From Symsagittifera roscoffensis (taxonomy: Eukaryota; Xenacoelomorpha; Acoela; Convolutidae), in contig NW_026971161.1 of the NCBI RefSeq assembly GCF_963678635.1, positions 1 to 64,000 on the forward strand: a stretch of 64,000 nucleotides of DNA, given 5' to 3'. This document shows, in pieces, positions 21,975 to 34,556 of the stretch (position 1 is its first letter; every line of letters starts with the position of its first letter). Both the position numbers and the translations under genes were made by a program. A model generated the notes under the pieces. It was not told the DNA's origin. It saw only the letters and a list, made by a program, of their open reading frames with translations, and searched no databases.

Positions 21975-22868
21975 GTGAAACAAGACCTAGCCACGAGCGA
22001 AATCGAGCAACGATTGAAACAGGAGATCGAAAGGCAGAAGCTGAACGAAACGTTAAGTGGGTTAGTACCAAAGCCAGAAGCCGAAGTGGGAGCGACAAAG
22101 AGTGGAAATTGCCAAACTCTGAAAACGGTGACGGGAAAACCATTCCGCATAACGAAGATTGGATCCAAGATAAATTCAATAATCACAGTGGGCGGCCACG
22201 AAGTAACGAGGAATCTAAGCGAACCCAGCGATCAGACAATAATTCACATTGATGTGTACGCAGATTTCTTAGGTGCAATAAGTCCGCAGACAACTTCTAG
22301 AGCCCTGAGGGCACTACTAACAAGAGGTGGCAGCAAGTCAGTCCGCGTCGAGAACAGAAATACGGTGGCTTATGGTCCGCATGAGGTGATGTTAAACATA
22401 GACGGGATAAACATCTACACAAAAACCATGATAACATGCGACGAAGACTTAGCCGGACAGATCTACGTGGGCAAAGAATATTTGAAAGTGAGATCGATTG
22501 GACACTGCGCCATGTTGGAAGAAGATGCAATGCACATCGGGATGGAGGCAGATCTATCAGCACATGTGCTTGACATAAGTGGCATGAAGACTCGGTTACG
22601 CTGGTTACTTGATACAGGGGCAGTCTTGAGTGTTATACCAATTGAAACTTGGGAGTAAATGGGTTTCAACAAGGGTGATTTGATAGACTCGAGATTACAG
22701 CTGTCAGCTGCAAACAAAGGGGCTCTGCGGGTGCTAGGCAGAGCACCAATAATAGCCCTAAACCTGGGGGAGCGCAACCTGTGGATGAGCTTTCTCGTGG
22801 TAGAAAACCTAGATGAGTCTGACCAATTCATTTTAGTCAGAGACTCATCAGGAACTTCGACATAACGA
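21975..22868 (+). pseudogene. Gag-Pol linker and retropepsin, copy 2
   Basis: A charged linker (EIEQRLKQEIERQK) leads into a conserved domain also present in the minus-strand element (SIITVGGHEVTRNLSEPS) and then the protease, with LLDTGAVLSVIP near 22607 and a damaged ILGRDF block near 22830. Retropepsins cut Gag-Pol and act as dimers, and the DTG aspartate is present. A TAA interrupts at 22656, where copy 1 reads arginine, and a deletion follows near 22835. Confidence 0.8.
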
Positions 22869-22885
22869 CTGATTTAAACAATGCT

Positions 22886-24915
22886 ATGTTCAAGATACGG
22901 AACCCGGATAGGAGGTACTTAATTAAACCGGTAAATTTAATAAAGGCGGATGAAAATAAAGCACCGGTATTCTTGAGTAGGAAGGTGAGGCTGAAAGCGA
23001 ACGAAGCGGCAATTGTAAGCTTGCGAATGAAAAACTATAATGAACTAAGTGACAATAAGCAAGTATACATAGTACCAAATCCTAATAGTCAAAGTGCTGC
23101 TGTTTTAGGAAGATCCGTCTCAATAACCAAGAGCGGTCTCTGCGTCAGTGTCTTGTTGAATACTCTTGATATACCCATCACGATACAGAGGGGTAGAAAG
23201 CTGGGATATGCTTTACTCTTGAAAACTCGATATGAAATGACTGAAAATCCAAAACAGAATGAAGTTTATGATTGTCCCAATCATAGGGACAAAATTTGTA
23301 TCTTGAGACGATTGAAGAAAATAAAAGGTTCATCAGGTCTTGTAAAATTGTCTTGTAAAATCACAAGTCAGAGACAGACGATGGACTTTTGAGCTGTTCC
23401 AATTTTCCGCAAAACCCACACTAGATGAAATGCAAAGAGATAAACCGGATCTACCGGAAATAGAACATTTTAGGGCAAGATAACGGACGAACAGCTCGAA
23501 GCCATCAAGGATGTACTGGAGCGGAATGAGGATGTTTTTTCGAAACATAAGGCAGACATTGGATGTTGTAATTTTGTTGAACTAGAAATAGAGTTTGAGG
23601 AGTCTGCGGTACCGCACAGGGAGGGGGCGAGGCGCATGACCCCACACAAATCGGATGCATGTAGGAAAGAAATAGAGACTTTACTAGAGTATGATATGAT
23701 AGAACCATCCAAATCATCGTGGGCGTGTGGAGTAGTGATGGCGAAAAAGAAAGGCGACCAAATGAGGCTATGTGGTGACTTTCGGTATCTGAACTCCGTC
23801 ACGGTGAAGGATGCCTATCCCCTACCTAGAATTGATGAGAGCCTCTCGAAGTTAGGTGATGCAAAGTTTTATACGACTCTTGATTTAGGTTTGACCTTTT
23901 TGTAGGTCCCACTGAGGAAGCAGGACAGGGACAAAACGGGTTCATCTGCGAGCTAGGGCTGTTTCAATGGAAACGGATGCCATTTGGTCTTTGCAATGCC
24001 ACGGCCACATTTCAACGGTTGATGGCACACGCATTGATAGGTGTGACAAAGAAATACGGCAATTTAGTAATGTGCTACATGGATGACGTGGTAATAGCAA
24101 CGCTTACACTGAAAGACCACATCGAGCGACTAGACGAGGTGTTTGCATGCACGAAGAGGTCGGGACTAAAGTGCAAACAATCAAAGTGCGGGATACTCAA
24201 GGACTCGATAAAATACTTGGGAAGGATGGTGAACAGACACGGCATCAGACCAGACCCAGATGCAGTAGAAGCGGTTCTGACCTAGAAATCGCCAAAAACG
24301 GAACATCCGTTGATGAGCTTCCTGGGTTTTGCGAACTATTACAGGGAGTTCATAAAGGGCTACGCGGACAAAGTATACCCGATGCAACAACTAATGAGGC
24401 ACAAAGGTAAGAAGTTCACGTGGAACAACGCGGCGGAAGAGTCATTCCAGAGAATAAAGAAAAAGTTGTGCAAGGCACCGGTGCTAGGGATGCAAACGGA
24501 AAAAGGAATGTACGTGCTGGACACGGATGCATCGGTAGTCGCGATTTCTGGCATTCTCCATCAAGAACAGGAATGGAATGGGAAGACAGTCTTAAGATCA
24601 ATAGCCTACGGTAGTAAGGTCTTGAGTGAAACGGAAATGAAGTACGGGGCGCCCAAATCAGAGATGTTCGCGGTGGTTACCCTTGTCGAGAAGTATAGAG
24701 CATACTTAGGCAGCGAGCCATTCAAGTTGCGAGTCGACAACAGGGCACTCAGCTGGCTGAAAACGTACTCAATGGATCAGAGCTACATCGTGAGGTGGAT
24801 AGTTCGCCTGGACGGATACAACATGATAATTGAGCATAGGACAAGAGACAAACATTGAAATGCCGATAGCTTGAGTAAGAAGACGGAGTTCTACGAGAGG
24901 CAGGAATAAAGATAG
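22886..24915 (+). pseudogene. pol: Reverse transcriptase and RNase H of the plus-strand giant element
   Basis: This is a Ty3/gypsy-type RT-RNase H. After a Pol spacer (22886-23392) come YDMIEPSKSSWACGVVMAKKK near 23690, the TLDLG motif A near 23876, MPFGLCNATATFQ near 23977, YMDDV motif C near 24078, and FLGFANYYREF near 24315. RNase H follows with the VLDTDAS and KSEMFAVV blocks, RVDNRAL and H.NADSLSKK near 24855. Stops or frame changes lie near 23390, 23480, 23905, 23935, 24285 and 24856. It is highly similar to the minus-strand copy. Confidence 0.9.
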
Positions 24916-24951
24916 GCGGATAGGCCCGAAATCAAGGATGGCTTCTCCTTC

Positions 24952-27187
24952 ATGGATAAAGAAACATATAACAGTCTTCCACTCATGAGATGGCTCGACA
25001 AGTCAGGCAAACCGATAGAAGATCAACCCGAATTACCGAAAGAGCTTCCAGAGAAAACAATCTTAAAAAGAACTCAAGAGGTGCCGATGGAGATAATGCT
25101 CAAGTCGAAGATTGTGAGGGAGAATCTCAAGGCGAAAGGCTATAATCTGAACCAATTAGAGACGGGAAGGCCAGTGATAGATGAAGACTTGAGGATATTA
25201 CTCGAGAAACTGGCAGACGATAAACCCGTGATCAAAGAAAAGGGTATGGAGGAACCAGAAGTCACGATATTAAGAAGGAATGAAGCGGGTGGTAGCGAGA
25301 ACTCCTTAAAAGATAAATTTGACGGGAAAAAAGTCGTGCAGTCATTGGTTGATTTGATAAAATCCCTGGTGACATACTTGAGCGGACTCGGGTTAGGAAG
25401 AAGAAAGTGGCATTTAAGGAGGAGGATGAACACCTTGGACTAGGTGAAGAGTCCAGGGAGTGGCCCACAGTTGAAGAAGATGCTGGAGAAGAAAAATTGT
25501 CCGGGGAGTGTGAAGAGTGGGATGAAGATTCGGAGAAGAGCAGCGATGACCATGATAGTCTATGCATGATACTGGCGGAAGAGAAGATGAGACACCGCGA
25601 CAGGGAGCTACAGATTGATCCCTCCTCAGGAACGTACAATTTGGATCAGCAAGAAGTGCGAGGAGGTGAAGAACTTGAGAAAATTGCAGTATCGAAAAAA
25701 CCATTTAGGGAGCTATCGTGCAACTCAAATGTCAGAACAAATCTGGTGCCAGAAGATGACAGGAAGATCACGAGGAGGATAGTATGCGTAAAGCTGAAGG
25801 ATGACATCCACAACCCTGGAGAAATGAATGGTCAGATAATGGCACTAAAAGAACACGTCAAGGCAAGATATAGGCTGTCGGATCTAATACGGGCCCAAAA
25901 GAATGACAAGATGACAAGTAACCTCTCCAAATGGATCCGGACGGGGTCCAAGGAGAAGGGGGACCTGGAAGAAGACAGCTACAAGATCTTGAGCCAGTTC
26001 TACAAAGATAGAAAAGATTTACTCTATCACACAGCTGATGGGGTGGTAGCATGCAAGAGAAAAGACGAGAAGATATTACACAAGCATAACCTCATCATAC
26101 TGCCACAGTTGTATCAGACTGAAGTGTTATTCAGATCGCATGACCAAATGGGGCACCAGGGGATAGACAAGGTGCAACAAAAAAATATATATTTCGTAGG
26201 TTTGACTGGCCAGGATTAAGGAAAGCTTGCGAGGGATGGGTGAACGCATGCCTGGCATGCCTACAAGCGAAAGACCCAAGGAAGATGAAGTTCCCACTCA
26301 AATCCGTTGAAAGCTCGGAATTTAACGAGGTTGCGCAGATAGACCATCAAAAGATCTGCATGACAGAATTGGGATGTAACCAGATACTGGTCATAATAGA
26401 TCATTTCACAAAGTTGGCAGAAGCAGTGCCGTGTCAAACAGCCTCGGCAGAGGAGACTTGTGACCACCTGATAACAGAATGGATATCACGGTATGGTTGT
26501 CCCATGACAATTCAGTCGGACAACGGAAAAGCCTTAGTGGGGGATCTGACGAAAGAATTGATGAAGAGGTCACACATTGCTCAAGCGCACTCAACGACCT
26601 ACCATCCCCAGACCAACGGGTTAGTGGAGAGACAGAATAGAACGTTGGTGAACACGCTGAGGATATACTGCTCAAGATATATGACAGACTGGGATAAATA
26701 TCTGCCGCAAGTGGTATGGGCATACAACAGTAGGCAATACTCAACAACAGGAATCAGTCCCTTCATGATGTTGACGGGCAGGGAAAAAGCGATGCCTCTA
26801 ACATTCTTTTACCCAGAATACGGAGAGAAAAAGACTTCGCCTTAAGCTTATGTGAAAGAAGCGGTTAAGAGACAGCAGGAACTAAACGAGCTCTGCAGAT
26901 AGAACACAGCGCAAGCACAAATGAGACAGCGGAAGACATACGATGAGAAAATAATGCAAGCGAAACCATATGCAGTGGGTCAATACGTCTGGGTCTTCCA
27001 GAATGTTATACCTCCCAGTGGGACAAAGAAACTACTTAAGAAATGGAGAAGACCGTTCATGATAACGGAAGTGCACCAGCAAGGACGGTTCTACCGCTTG
27101 ATTACGGGGCGTGCAGCGCATTATGAAAACTTGAAACCTCTTGTCCCGCCCCCAGAAGACTGGTGCGTACCGCAGAATATGGAATGA
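24952..27187 (+). pseudogene. Integrase of the plus-strand giant element
   Basis: An acidic spacer (24952-26050) leads to the integrase, which inserts element DNA into the genome. The zinc-binding HHCC part is near 26140-26275 (HDQMGHQG, CLACLQAKD). The DDE core shows QIDHQK near 26338, QSDNGKA near 26514 and NGLVERQNR near 26616. A GPY/F-type end (WRRPFMITEV..RFYRL) lies near 27044-27100. Stops and frame changes near 25441, 26190, 26845 and 26901 kill it. A frame change from the catalytic region to the zinc domain separates the last two parts. Confidence 0.88.
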
Positions 27188-27199
27188 CTCGAGTACCTA

Positions 27200-27810
27200 T
27201 TGGTGGAGCCAGCTTGCGAGGTGAACGAAGAGGGAACCAGAGAGAAAAATGATGGCAACGAGGACATGAGTTTGGATGATAATGAAAAGATAGAAGCGGA
27301 CTCAGAGGCGGAATCTTTTGTGGAAGAAGACTGGAACGATTCGGAGCAGGACGAGGTGCCGAAGTGGACAGAACAGGACTTGCCGATACCAGCGGGAACC
27401 AGGAGTGGCAACTGCAAACGGACAGGCATGAGGTACAATAGGTACGGGGATGACTTTTTGATTGATAAGATACAGCCTGATGAATTATGCAAAGAGCTAC
27501 TGAGTGTGGGCGAACTAGCAGCCGACGCTGGATGGCAAATCATCAACGATAGTGAACACTATCCGCAGGAAGACTACTCCACACCGGAACAAGAGACGGA
27601 TCTGGAACAGAGCGAGATAGAGAGGAGGGAAAATACAAACCTGAGAATACTAGAGTGGATGCTCGATGTCAAGAGCGGAAGTGATGAGGGGCAAAGCATT
27701 CAACAAGTCGACTTGTCGGCGGAAAAACACGTGCAAACGGAAGATCCCTTCTTCGGTTGGACAGCAACAGACAGGCCGCTCGAGATTTCTCCAGATAACT
27801 TAGACCCAGC
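27200..27810 (+). pseudogene. Acidic Pol linker after integrase
   Basis: A strongly acidic, low-complexity stretch (many Glu and Asp) connects the integrase to the macro-like domain. Its counterpart in the minus-strand element is about 51720-51140. Short blocks are shared, for instance RYNRYGDDFLIDKI against KYNPYGDDFVVDRI. Apart from a stop at 27185-27187 it is open up to 27895. I know no function for it. Confidence 0.65.
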
Positions 27811-28380
27811 ATCATCGACCGGGACCTCGATTAATATTTTTGTCAGGAGAATGGGGGTAGGACTTACCCACACCGAAAATTTGATGATAAAGTAACTCAA
27901 GAAAGTGAGAAAAATAATAGATCTGGAACTGGATGAGGAGGAGGCTGAGTCTACCATAGGGAGGAATTTCAAAACAAAATTTGAAATTCCAAATGAACAC
28001 TCGGAGAATATCCTGATCACGGACAGTGACTTCATCTTGTCAGATAGGACCAGTGCGATCTGTATAACGGCTGACATGAGCTTCAAATCAAGACTAGAGG
28101 CCGACTTCAAGAGAGAGTATCAGAACGTGGAGTTTCTATTCAGTCAGAGACCGGGGCTGGGAGGAATGGCTGCGCTTCCCCCATCAGTCTCACAAGTTCC
28201 GGGGAAGTACTTATGCTTTCTGGTAACGAGGGTCAATGAAAGGAACACAACAGACCCTGAGCACGTGATGCTGGCAATAACAAGGCTGCGAGACTTCATG
28301 GTCGAAAGAGGAATAATGGAGGCCTCGTTGCCGGTCTATGACCCGATGGGGGGACGTTGAGCCCAGGGGAACTGTACGCT
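27811..28380 (+). pseudogene. Macro-like domain at the C-terminus of Pol
   Basis: After GVGLTHTENL-type sequence comes a fold-like pattern that I read as a macro domain of the TARG1/OARD1 sort: SDFIL, then AICITADMS, LEADFKREYQNVEF, GGMAAL, KYLCFLVTR, a helix with LRDFMVERG, and LPVYDP. Macro domains bind or remove ADP-ribose. The glycine-rich loops and the catalytic aspartate of TARG1 do not appear conserved, so it may bind without cleaving or have lost activity. One stop lies at 27893 and the frame is lost near 28360. Confidence 0.6.
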
Positions 28381-28947
28381 GTCCTACACGTGGTCTTCGC
28401 ATAAATAGAAATAATGGTACACCTACACTAAAAATACTACTTAAGCATCGCCTGAGCTACGTGTGGACAAGGGAGGTCTTGAGTCAGCGGTACATGGGGA
28501 TCTCGAGTAGGGGTACTCGGGGATCTCGGAGCAGGTAGATGGGTTTTAACGTAATTGGCATGGCAATTAAAATTTAAAGAGTTGACGGTGCTAAAACATT
28601 AAATGAATATGCATGCTCTTAAAAAACTTCCAATTGAACAATTTTAGTAAAAACAATAGGAGGAATAATGTTTCAATCACAATAATGGGGGGGGGTTTAG
28701 GTTAGGAATGGAACCAATGAGTCTAAAAAGTGGATTTTATTTTCAGATTGATTTGTTAAATCGAGTTGACGACCTAGACACACTCATTTGAAAGTAAAAA
28801 GAAGGTCTTGAACAAAGTTCACGATCAGTAACATTCGAAAGAGATATTTCTCAAGTACTCAAGTTGGTTGGTCCGGTAATACTCAAGTTGGTTGGTACGG
28901 TAATACTCAAGTTGGTTGATACGCAAGATCATTTAGAAATTGTACAA
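28381..28947 (+). other. Gap between pol and ORF2
   Basis: I see no coding motif here. The stretch includes three short direct repeats of TACTCAAGTTGGTTGG-type sequence at about 28855-28920 and a G run near 28686. The minus-strand element has a similar gap at 50035-50435. A promoter or splice acceptor for ORF2 could lie here, but in this decayed copy I cannot point to one. Confidence 0.4.
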
Positions 28948-29363
28948 ATGGCAGATCGATTTTGGAACTCCATGCCTGCTGCGCTAAAGAGGCCTACGCT
29001 CGATGAATTTTATAGACGCTTGAGGGAGCTGGACTACACCCAAGTGGATGAGAGGATGGCAGTGATGTTGAACGCCATTCTGCGGTTAGAGGAGCAAGGT
29101 GAATGCAGGGAGTCCGCGACGGAAGCTGTCTTGATGGTCGGCTACACCACAGAAGGGATATCTAATCAAGAACAGACCAGGTGGTTGTCCTGGAATGTGG
29201 ATGGAGGTGTGAGAGGATTCGACTTGGTAAGAAATCCTGGCTTGAGCAACAACACTGAGTACGGCGCGGGAGAGTTCCCGTTACCGACCAGACTACCGGC
29301 AAGATCCGCGGGCCAGTCCACAAGCAAACCACCTTCTATGATGCGAGCACGGCAAACGGAGTA
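28948..29363 (+). pseudogene. ORF2 N-terminal part, plus-strand element
   Basis: The start is placed at MADRFWNS because it aligns with MDNFLLDE in the other element. The shared core is FYRRLRELD..., then MLNAIL and TEAVLMVGYTTEGI against TEVLLMAAYGERGV. It is about 138 residues long and ends at a stop at 29361. I recognise no family. It leads directly into the coiled coil. Confidence 0.6.
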
Positions 29364-30715
29364 GACATATCCTGACCTCAGTAACCTGAAGACGGAACTG
29401 GAGAGGGCGCAGAGGGAGAAGAATAATGCGAATCTTGACCGGGATGGCGCTAAACTCTAGAGGGATCAAGCGAATCTGGAGAGAGACCAAGCGATCCTTG
29501 AGAGGGACCAGGCGCGGCGTGACCTGGACATGTTAAAAGCAGAATACCAACGGACAGAAAAGCAAGAACAAAGGGTACGAGAGATTGAAGCGAACTGCGA
29601 GCAGTTGAAGTCAGAACTTGAAAAAATCCAGCGGCGACAACGAGAGTTCGACAGGCAAAAGGAAAAGGGGACCAGGACTACGGAACGAGCAGCTGCGGGC
29701 TCAAAGCCAGAGTCACGCATGGAGGTGGATGAGGTTCCTAGGTCAAAGGGACGATTCAACTTAGACCGCGCGGCTCAAGAGCACATGAACGAAGCACTGG
29801 AAGTGTGGATACCAACCGAGTCAGTGTTCTCCATGCGTGGTTTGGAGACGCAACCGATACGCCCACTGATGGATTTGGCACTGCCAGGATATACCCCGAG
29901 CTCAACGCCGAGCAGCAGTCAGGTGAGCGGGAGCTCGTCGCGTCTCAAGGAATTAAACGAGGGGCTACAGCTGGGAAACCGTGAAAGTCCAATTAGAGCG
30001 GAGCAACCCCCAACTGGGAGGGAGCAGCCTGTCAGGAATGTAGTGATCGCAAGCTATAAGAAGAATACGGATGGCAGATATCACAGGTACAACCGCATGG
30101 ATTGGAACGCGGCGCAGCGGGCGAGAAAGGATTGCTTCCATGAAGCGTCTTGGGCTGAATACTATACAAGGCTACGAATACCGGAGGGTGCAGTTCTCCT
30201 GATTGTAGGGGACAGCCTGATACGGGTGCTGACCCGGATCCAGTCGCACTGGCGGACTGGAATCCTGAGTTTCTCTGGAGCCGCAACGCCGCAGATGTTG
30301 GCATCACTCGAGATGCTGGGGATGGCAAGAATGTACACGGTGACTCTAATGATGGGGACCAATGACGTGTCCAGAAGTGAATCAAGAAAAGTGATGAGGC
30401 TACATGATAAAATGAGCTGCATTCTGGAGAAGTTGCGGATTCAGATGGATCCAGCCATACTCACAATTTGCACCATCCCTTATAACATGAAGGCCGACCA
30501 ACATGCGATGGAAATGAATGACAGAGTGCGGAACCTGAACGAAATAATCAGGCAGATACATCAGAGGAGTGTCCTTCCCGTCAGATTGTTGGACGTAGCA
30601 GACCAGATGGAGCGATCCTTCCCGGAGGATGCGTCTTCAGACGGAATCCATTTTGACAGACCTAGGGAATGGAGTGGTTGAACAACGTTTTCCAGAGTCA
30701 CATAAGTGCGCTGGA
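29364..30715 (+). pseudogene. ORF2 coiled coil and SGNH hydrolase, plus-strand element
   Basis: Repeated LERDQA-type heptads near 29455-29530 and a long charged helix form a coiled coil. The SGNH/GDSL hydrolase then spans about 30170-30670: block I IVGDSLIRV near 30203 with the serine, a glycine in FSGAA (block II), block III MMGTNDVS near 30349 with the asparagine, and block V DGIHF near 30640 with aspartate and histidine. All four catalytic positions are present although the copy is dead. A stop lies at 29457 and a frame change near 30675. SGNH enzymes are esterases or lipases; the substrate is unknown. Confidence 0.8.
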
Positions 30716-32051
30716 GGCAGATCTGCTTGAAACGGCCCAATTCACATTCGGTCCACCCCCTAATCCCCCTTTCCTTGCCAAAAGACCCCTGTCCAGTCGC
30801 CTGGGAGCGAGAGTCGACTCAAGAGACAGCTCGAGGAGCAGCCGGACTAGATTACCGGGTTCCACGCCGATGGAAGCCGAGGAAGCAGAGTCATCGACGC
30901 CCCAAAGTTCACTGGTATCCTCAGTGGTGGTGGTGGATAGCAAAAGAGTGGAGAGACCAGCGGAAACAAGATGAACACGATACCTGGAGAAGATAAAGGA
31001 GTTGGACCTGGAAGATCTGGAGTGTAGACACGAGTTGGCGGAGGCCCTGGGGCTCAAGCACGTGTCACACGAGGACTTGAGCCGACACCATTGCGTGGAT
31101 TGGTTAAAGGCTCACGAAACGCATTTCTCAAAAGCAAGAATGATGGAGACGGCTGATCTGACTGGGATCCCCGTGAACTCAGTCATGGGACCGATCAATT
31201 ACAGACCACTCAAGTTGTTGTGGAGTCCGGGACTCAAAGTGGAGCCCCCCAAGCACCGAACAAGTATTGCGAGCATCAGGTTTACAACTCCCTTGCAGTT
31301 GAGGGTAGTAGATTAGCTACTGGAACCGAAAGAGATGGAACAACCAGACATCGCCTACAAGGGTGCGAAATTAGCGGACGACCCAAGATATGGAAAGCCC
31401 TGCGGGAGCGCCCAGTTGGTCAAGACACTGGCAGTATACGATAGAGCATCCAGATTTCGAGGGAACGTCTCCCAAGTTGTTCTGGCATACTCGTTGCCAG
31501 GTGCGGAGTTGAACCAGATGTTGACTCTGGTGGTAGCGATGAAGTCAGAGATGCCTTGTGAGCCAGAGCTACTGCTGTTTGCAGGAATGAACGATCACCT
31601 GCACGCGGCTGGACTTCTAGAGCAGTTGAAAAGCGATGCGCCTATGCCAAAGAAAATCTGGGAGGCCATGCAGACGTTGTTTGCCGCGATGAACGAGGTG
31701 CAGGAAAAAGTCAGTTCTCGATTCGGACCTAAAACGAGAGTGGTATTTACGATGTCCCTTGGATACGCGAGCATGCCTCCTGCGCTGCAGTTTGTGTATG
31801 CCATTTTGGTCCTAATAGCCGAAGGGAACACGTGAATTTTGATGGCAGCTCCCAATCGGGAGCTTGAGCCCACGAACTTGAGACTTCGGAAGTTGGAACT
31901 GGCAGCAGCATGGGCGGACGTGTCCCACCCATTGAGGGGATTCTATGAACTGGCAGACATCCTCATTGTATTGGATGAGGTCCTCTTACTTGAGATCTCG
32001 AATCTCGCCCGGCAATTGAAGTTCAGCCCGGTAATAGGGGATGACCACTAA
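30716..32051 (+). pseudogene. ORF2 second SGNH-reminiscent module, plus-strand element
   Basis: A linker (ELDLEDLECRHELAEALG) precedes a region ending in LLFAGMNDHLHAAG near 31575-31615, TMSLGYASMPPALQFVYA near 31750 and ISNLARQLKFSPVIGDDH near 32000. The same blocks occur in order in the minus-strand element. The AG.NDHL string resembles SGNH block III, but no clear GDS serine is seen. Stops and frame changes occur near 30972, 31314 and 31833. Confidence 0.5.
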
Positions 32052-32186
32052 AAAATAAGTCACCTGACGGCCAGCCTATGGTTCCGAGGTATGGACTGAA
32101 CATCACGAGCTCCACCAGCAAATGGAGGTGACCAAGTAACGAAAGAAAGAACGTGGCCGCGGCCGAAAAAAAAACAACTGGAAGCG

Positions 32187-33439
32187 ATGGTGTATCGACT
32201 AACACAAGAGAGAGGCAGGTGGCCGTTTCTAACACCAAGGCTAGAGAATGCTAGGGATAAGATGAGGGAGAGTGCCCCACCTCTCGTGAAGCAGATCTGG
32301 GAATTTCGTGAGGGACAGTTGGAGGTAGCCGAGAGTAGGGAGATGACGGTGGGTAAATTCGTCACGGCAGCGAACGACGTCATCATTGGAGGATTCTGGA
32401 GGGAGCACGCAAAAGGTGAGTCGAGGACGAGGAAAAATCACGAGATACTGAAATTCTTGAGTCCTTGTTGGGAAAAGAAATACATGGCTGGAGTGTTTTA
32501 TGCGAAAGAGACATGGCTGGAGTGTTTTATGCGAAAGCAAGAGCTGTTGAGTATGCCCACAAGCCTCTTGCTGGCCCTCTACTTGGTTTACCCAAGGTAC
32601 CTGTTTAACATGGGTCCAGCGTACATGTTCAGTCGGGGTGTAGAGACACTCGAATTGACGGGTATCTGACACTGGTGCTCCTGACTCATGGCGAACTGGT
32701 GTCATTTCATCGGTTGATGAAATATGGGAAGCCCGTGTCAATGGGAAAGACCCACTCAAGCATAGACACATACTCGTACAAGTGCGCTGCAGGAATGAAG
32801 ACGTTGCTAGTGGAGTATCTTCTGATGCAAAACCGACACATGACCGGCGAGGAGAAGAATCCAAAGACGAGAGATGAATGGAGGGAGGCGAATCGTGGTA
32901 TCCCTCTGCTCACCGATCTATGTCTGGCAATGAGATCTGACCCAGTGGGAATGATCAGGGGACTAGAGGAGGTCGTGACTTGTATTTACGGACCAACGGT
33001 TACGTACGCCTTTCCGGATCCTCTAGTGGCGGCATACCGCAATTCAGTGGTACACATGAGTCTAATAAGCGTGTTGGATGGGACGGCGTTGAACTGGTGT
33101 CGACAAGAGGTGTTGAGGGCACGAATGAGCAATACAGTGCGCTTTGGGAAGGTGAAAGATCCCGAGTTGTTAGTGTTCAACATCCGGGGACAACTGCAAT
33201 GTAGTATGAGGGGAATGCGTGAAGGCCCCATTGAGACTTATCCCAAGTTCTGGAATCTGAATCCCCTGACGACGGACGCACAAGAGATCCTGAGATTCCC
33301 CGCGTGGAAAACGAGCTTCGAGTTGGTGAAGAGGGAGCTAGAGGCGACACTAGAGACGGAAATCCTGCCCGCCAGACGGAAATCCTGCCCGCCAGGCGAC
33401 ACTAGAGACGGAAATCCTACCCGCCCTGGGGATGAATAG
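32187..33439 (+). pseudogene. ORF2 middle region, plus-strand element
   Basis: Two frames (32187-32669 and 32675-33439) match the middle of ORF2 in the other element. Shared blocks are GIPLLTDLCLAMRSDP, VTCIYGPTVTYAFP, LISVLDGTALNWC and FWNL.P. Near 33350-33415 a piece of about 30 bases (GAAATCCTGCCCGCCAGACG) is repeated in tandem and disrupts the frame. I recognise no known domain. Confidence 0.55.
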
Positions 33440-33440
33440 C

Positions 33441-34508
33441 CCCCTGGTGGTCCCATCCCTATTCGCAAGAGCTACGGTAGAAAAGCAACAAAAGGAGTTC
33501 ACCGATGGCTGGGACCCCTTGTTCATTGGATATACAGCAGCGGTCTACTTCCATTTTTGCGATATCAAGATAAGCTCGTGGACGACTCAAGCGAAAAAGA
33601 TGAGAGGCTCAATGCCTCCAAAACTCGAGACATCTTGAGAACGCTCAATCAAGCGAATTTGGAGAACATGTTGCCGGTATGGGATGATGGCAGGATGATC
33701 GTAGAAGAAGGGCACATCGCACTGAAAGGCGATATGAAGTTTGCCACAAGAAAGTACCGGGCGCCTTAGGGATCAGCTGGAAATGAAGCAAAAAGAGAAA
33801 GAGCTGGATGCAGCAGGCTTGTTATATGTGGCTCTGACAGAACACAAGAAGCGAGACCCAGCGACACCCTCACCCCTATCAGTAGGCACCCCTGGGGACA
33901 GGAGAAGCGGTCCCGTAGAAGACCGATTTAGAAAGACACTTGAGAGAAGGCGAGCCGAGTCGGAGGCGGAAAGCATGGATGAAACTCTCAGTGAAACAGG
34001 AGAGGAAATGTCTGTGGGGAATACGCCTGAGCCGAAACCAGCTGAGGAGGATTTCACCGCCCAGGAACTACTGCAGGACCTGAGCGGAGATGATTGGGCG
34101 GACACTGCCACGCCACCTCTGACCTCATCCCCTCGTAAAAACCTGGAATTACCCTTGACCAGCGAAACTTCCAACGTGGGAATAATACTCTTGAGTACAG
34201 AAGCGAGTAAAAAATACACTTTCGAGGGGAACAAGAGCATGTTTCTGGGGATGCTGGATGAGAAAGCTTGGCGGGAAACCTTGAGTGATTTTAATCAAGA
34301 GACGAAGAGTGAGACCACACTAGATAACTTCAAGGAAGAACTGTGGAACACGGTGGTCAAGTTTGGGGAACCGGTATTGATGGGCACCGTGCTGGATGAA
34401 AAAGCAAGAAAAGAGTTATTGAGCAGGATGGTCAGATTGAGGGAGACGCGACAGGAGACCAGAGATGATGAATGTAAAGACAGCTCTACACTGAAACAAA
34501 AAAACTGA
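33441..34508 (+). pseudogene. ORF2 variable acidic region, plus-strand element
   Basis: Overlapping frames at 33432-33638, 33557-33769 and 33741-34508 encode a poorly conserved stretch with WDPLFIGYTAAV (against MDPYFVGRNAAVL in the other element) and an acidic, serine-rich tail. It corresponds to about 45500-44650 on the minus strand. No domain was recognised. Frame changes make it nonfunctional. Confidence 0.45.
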
Positions 34509-34556
34509 TAATAAAATGATTAAAGTTAACGGGAGGATAAGCTTAAGACTAGTAAA

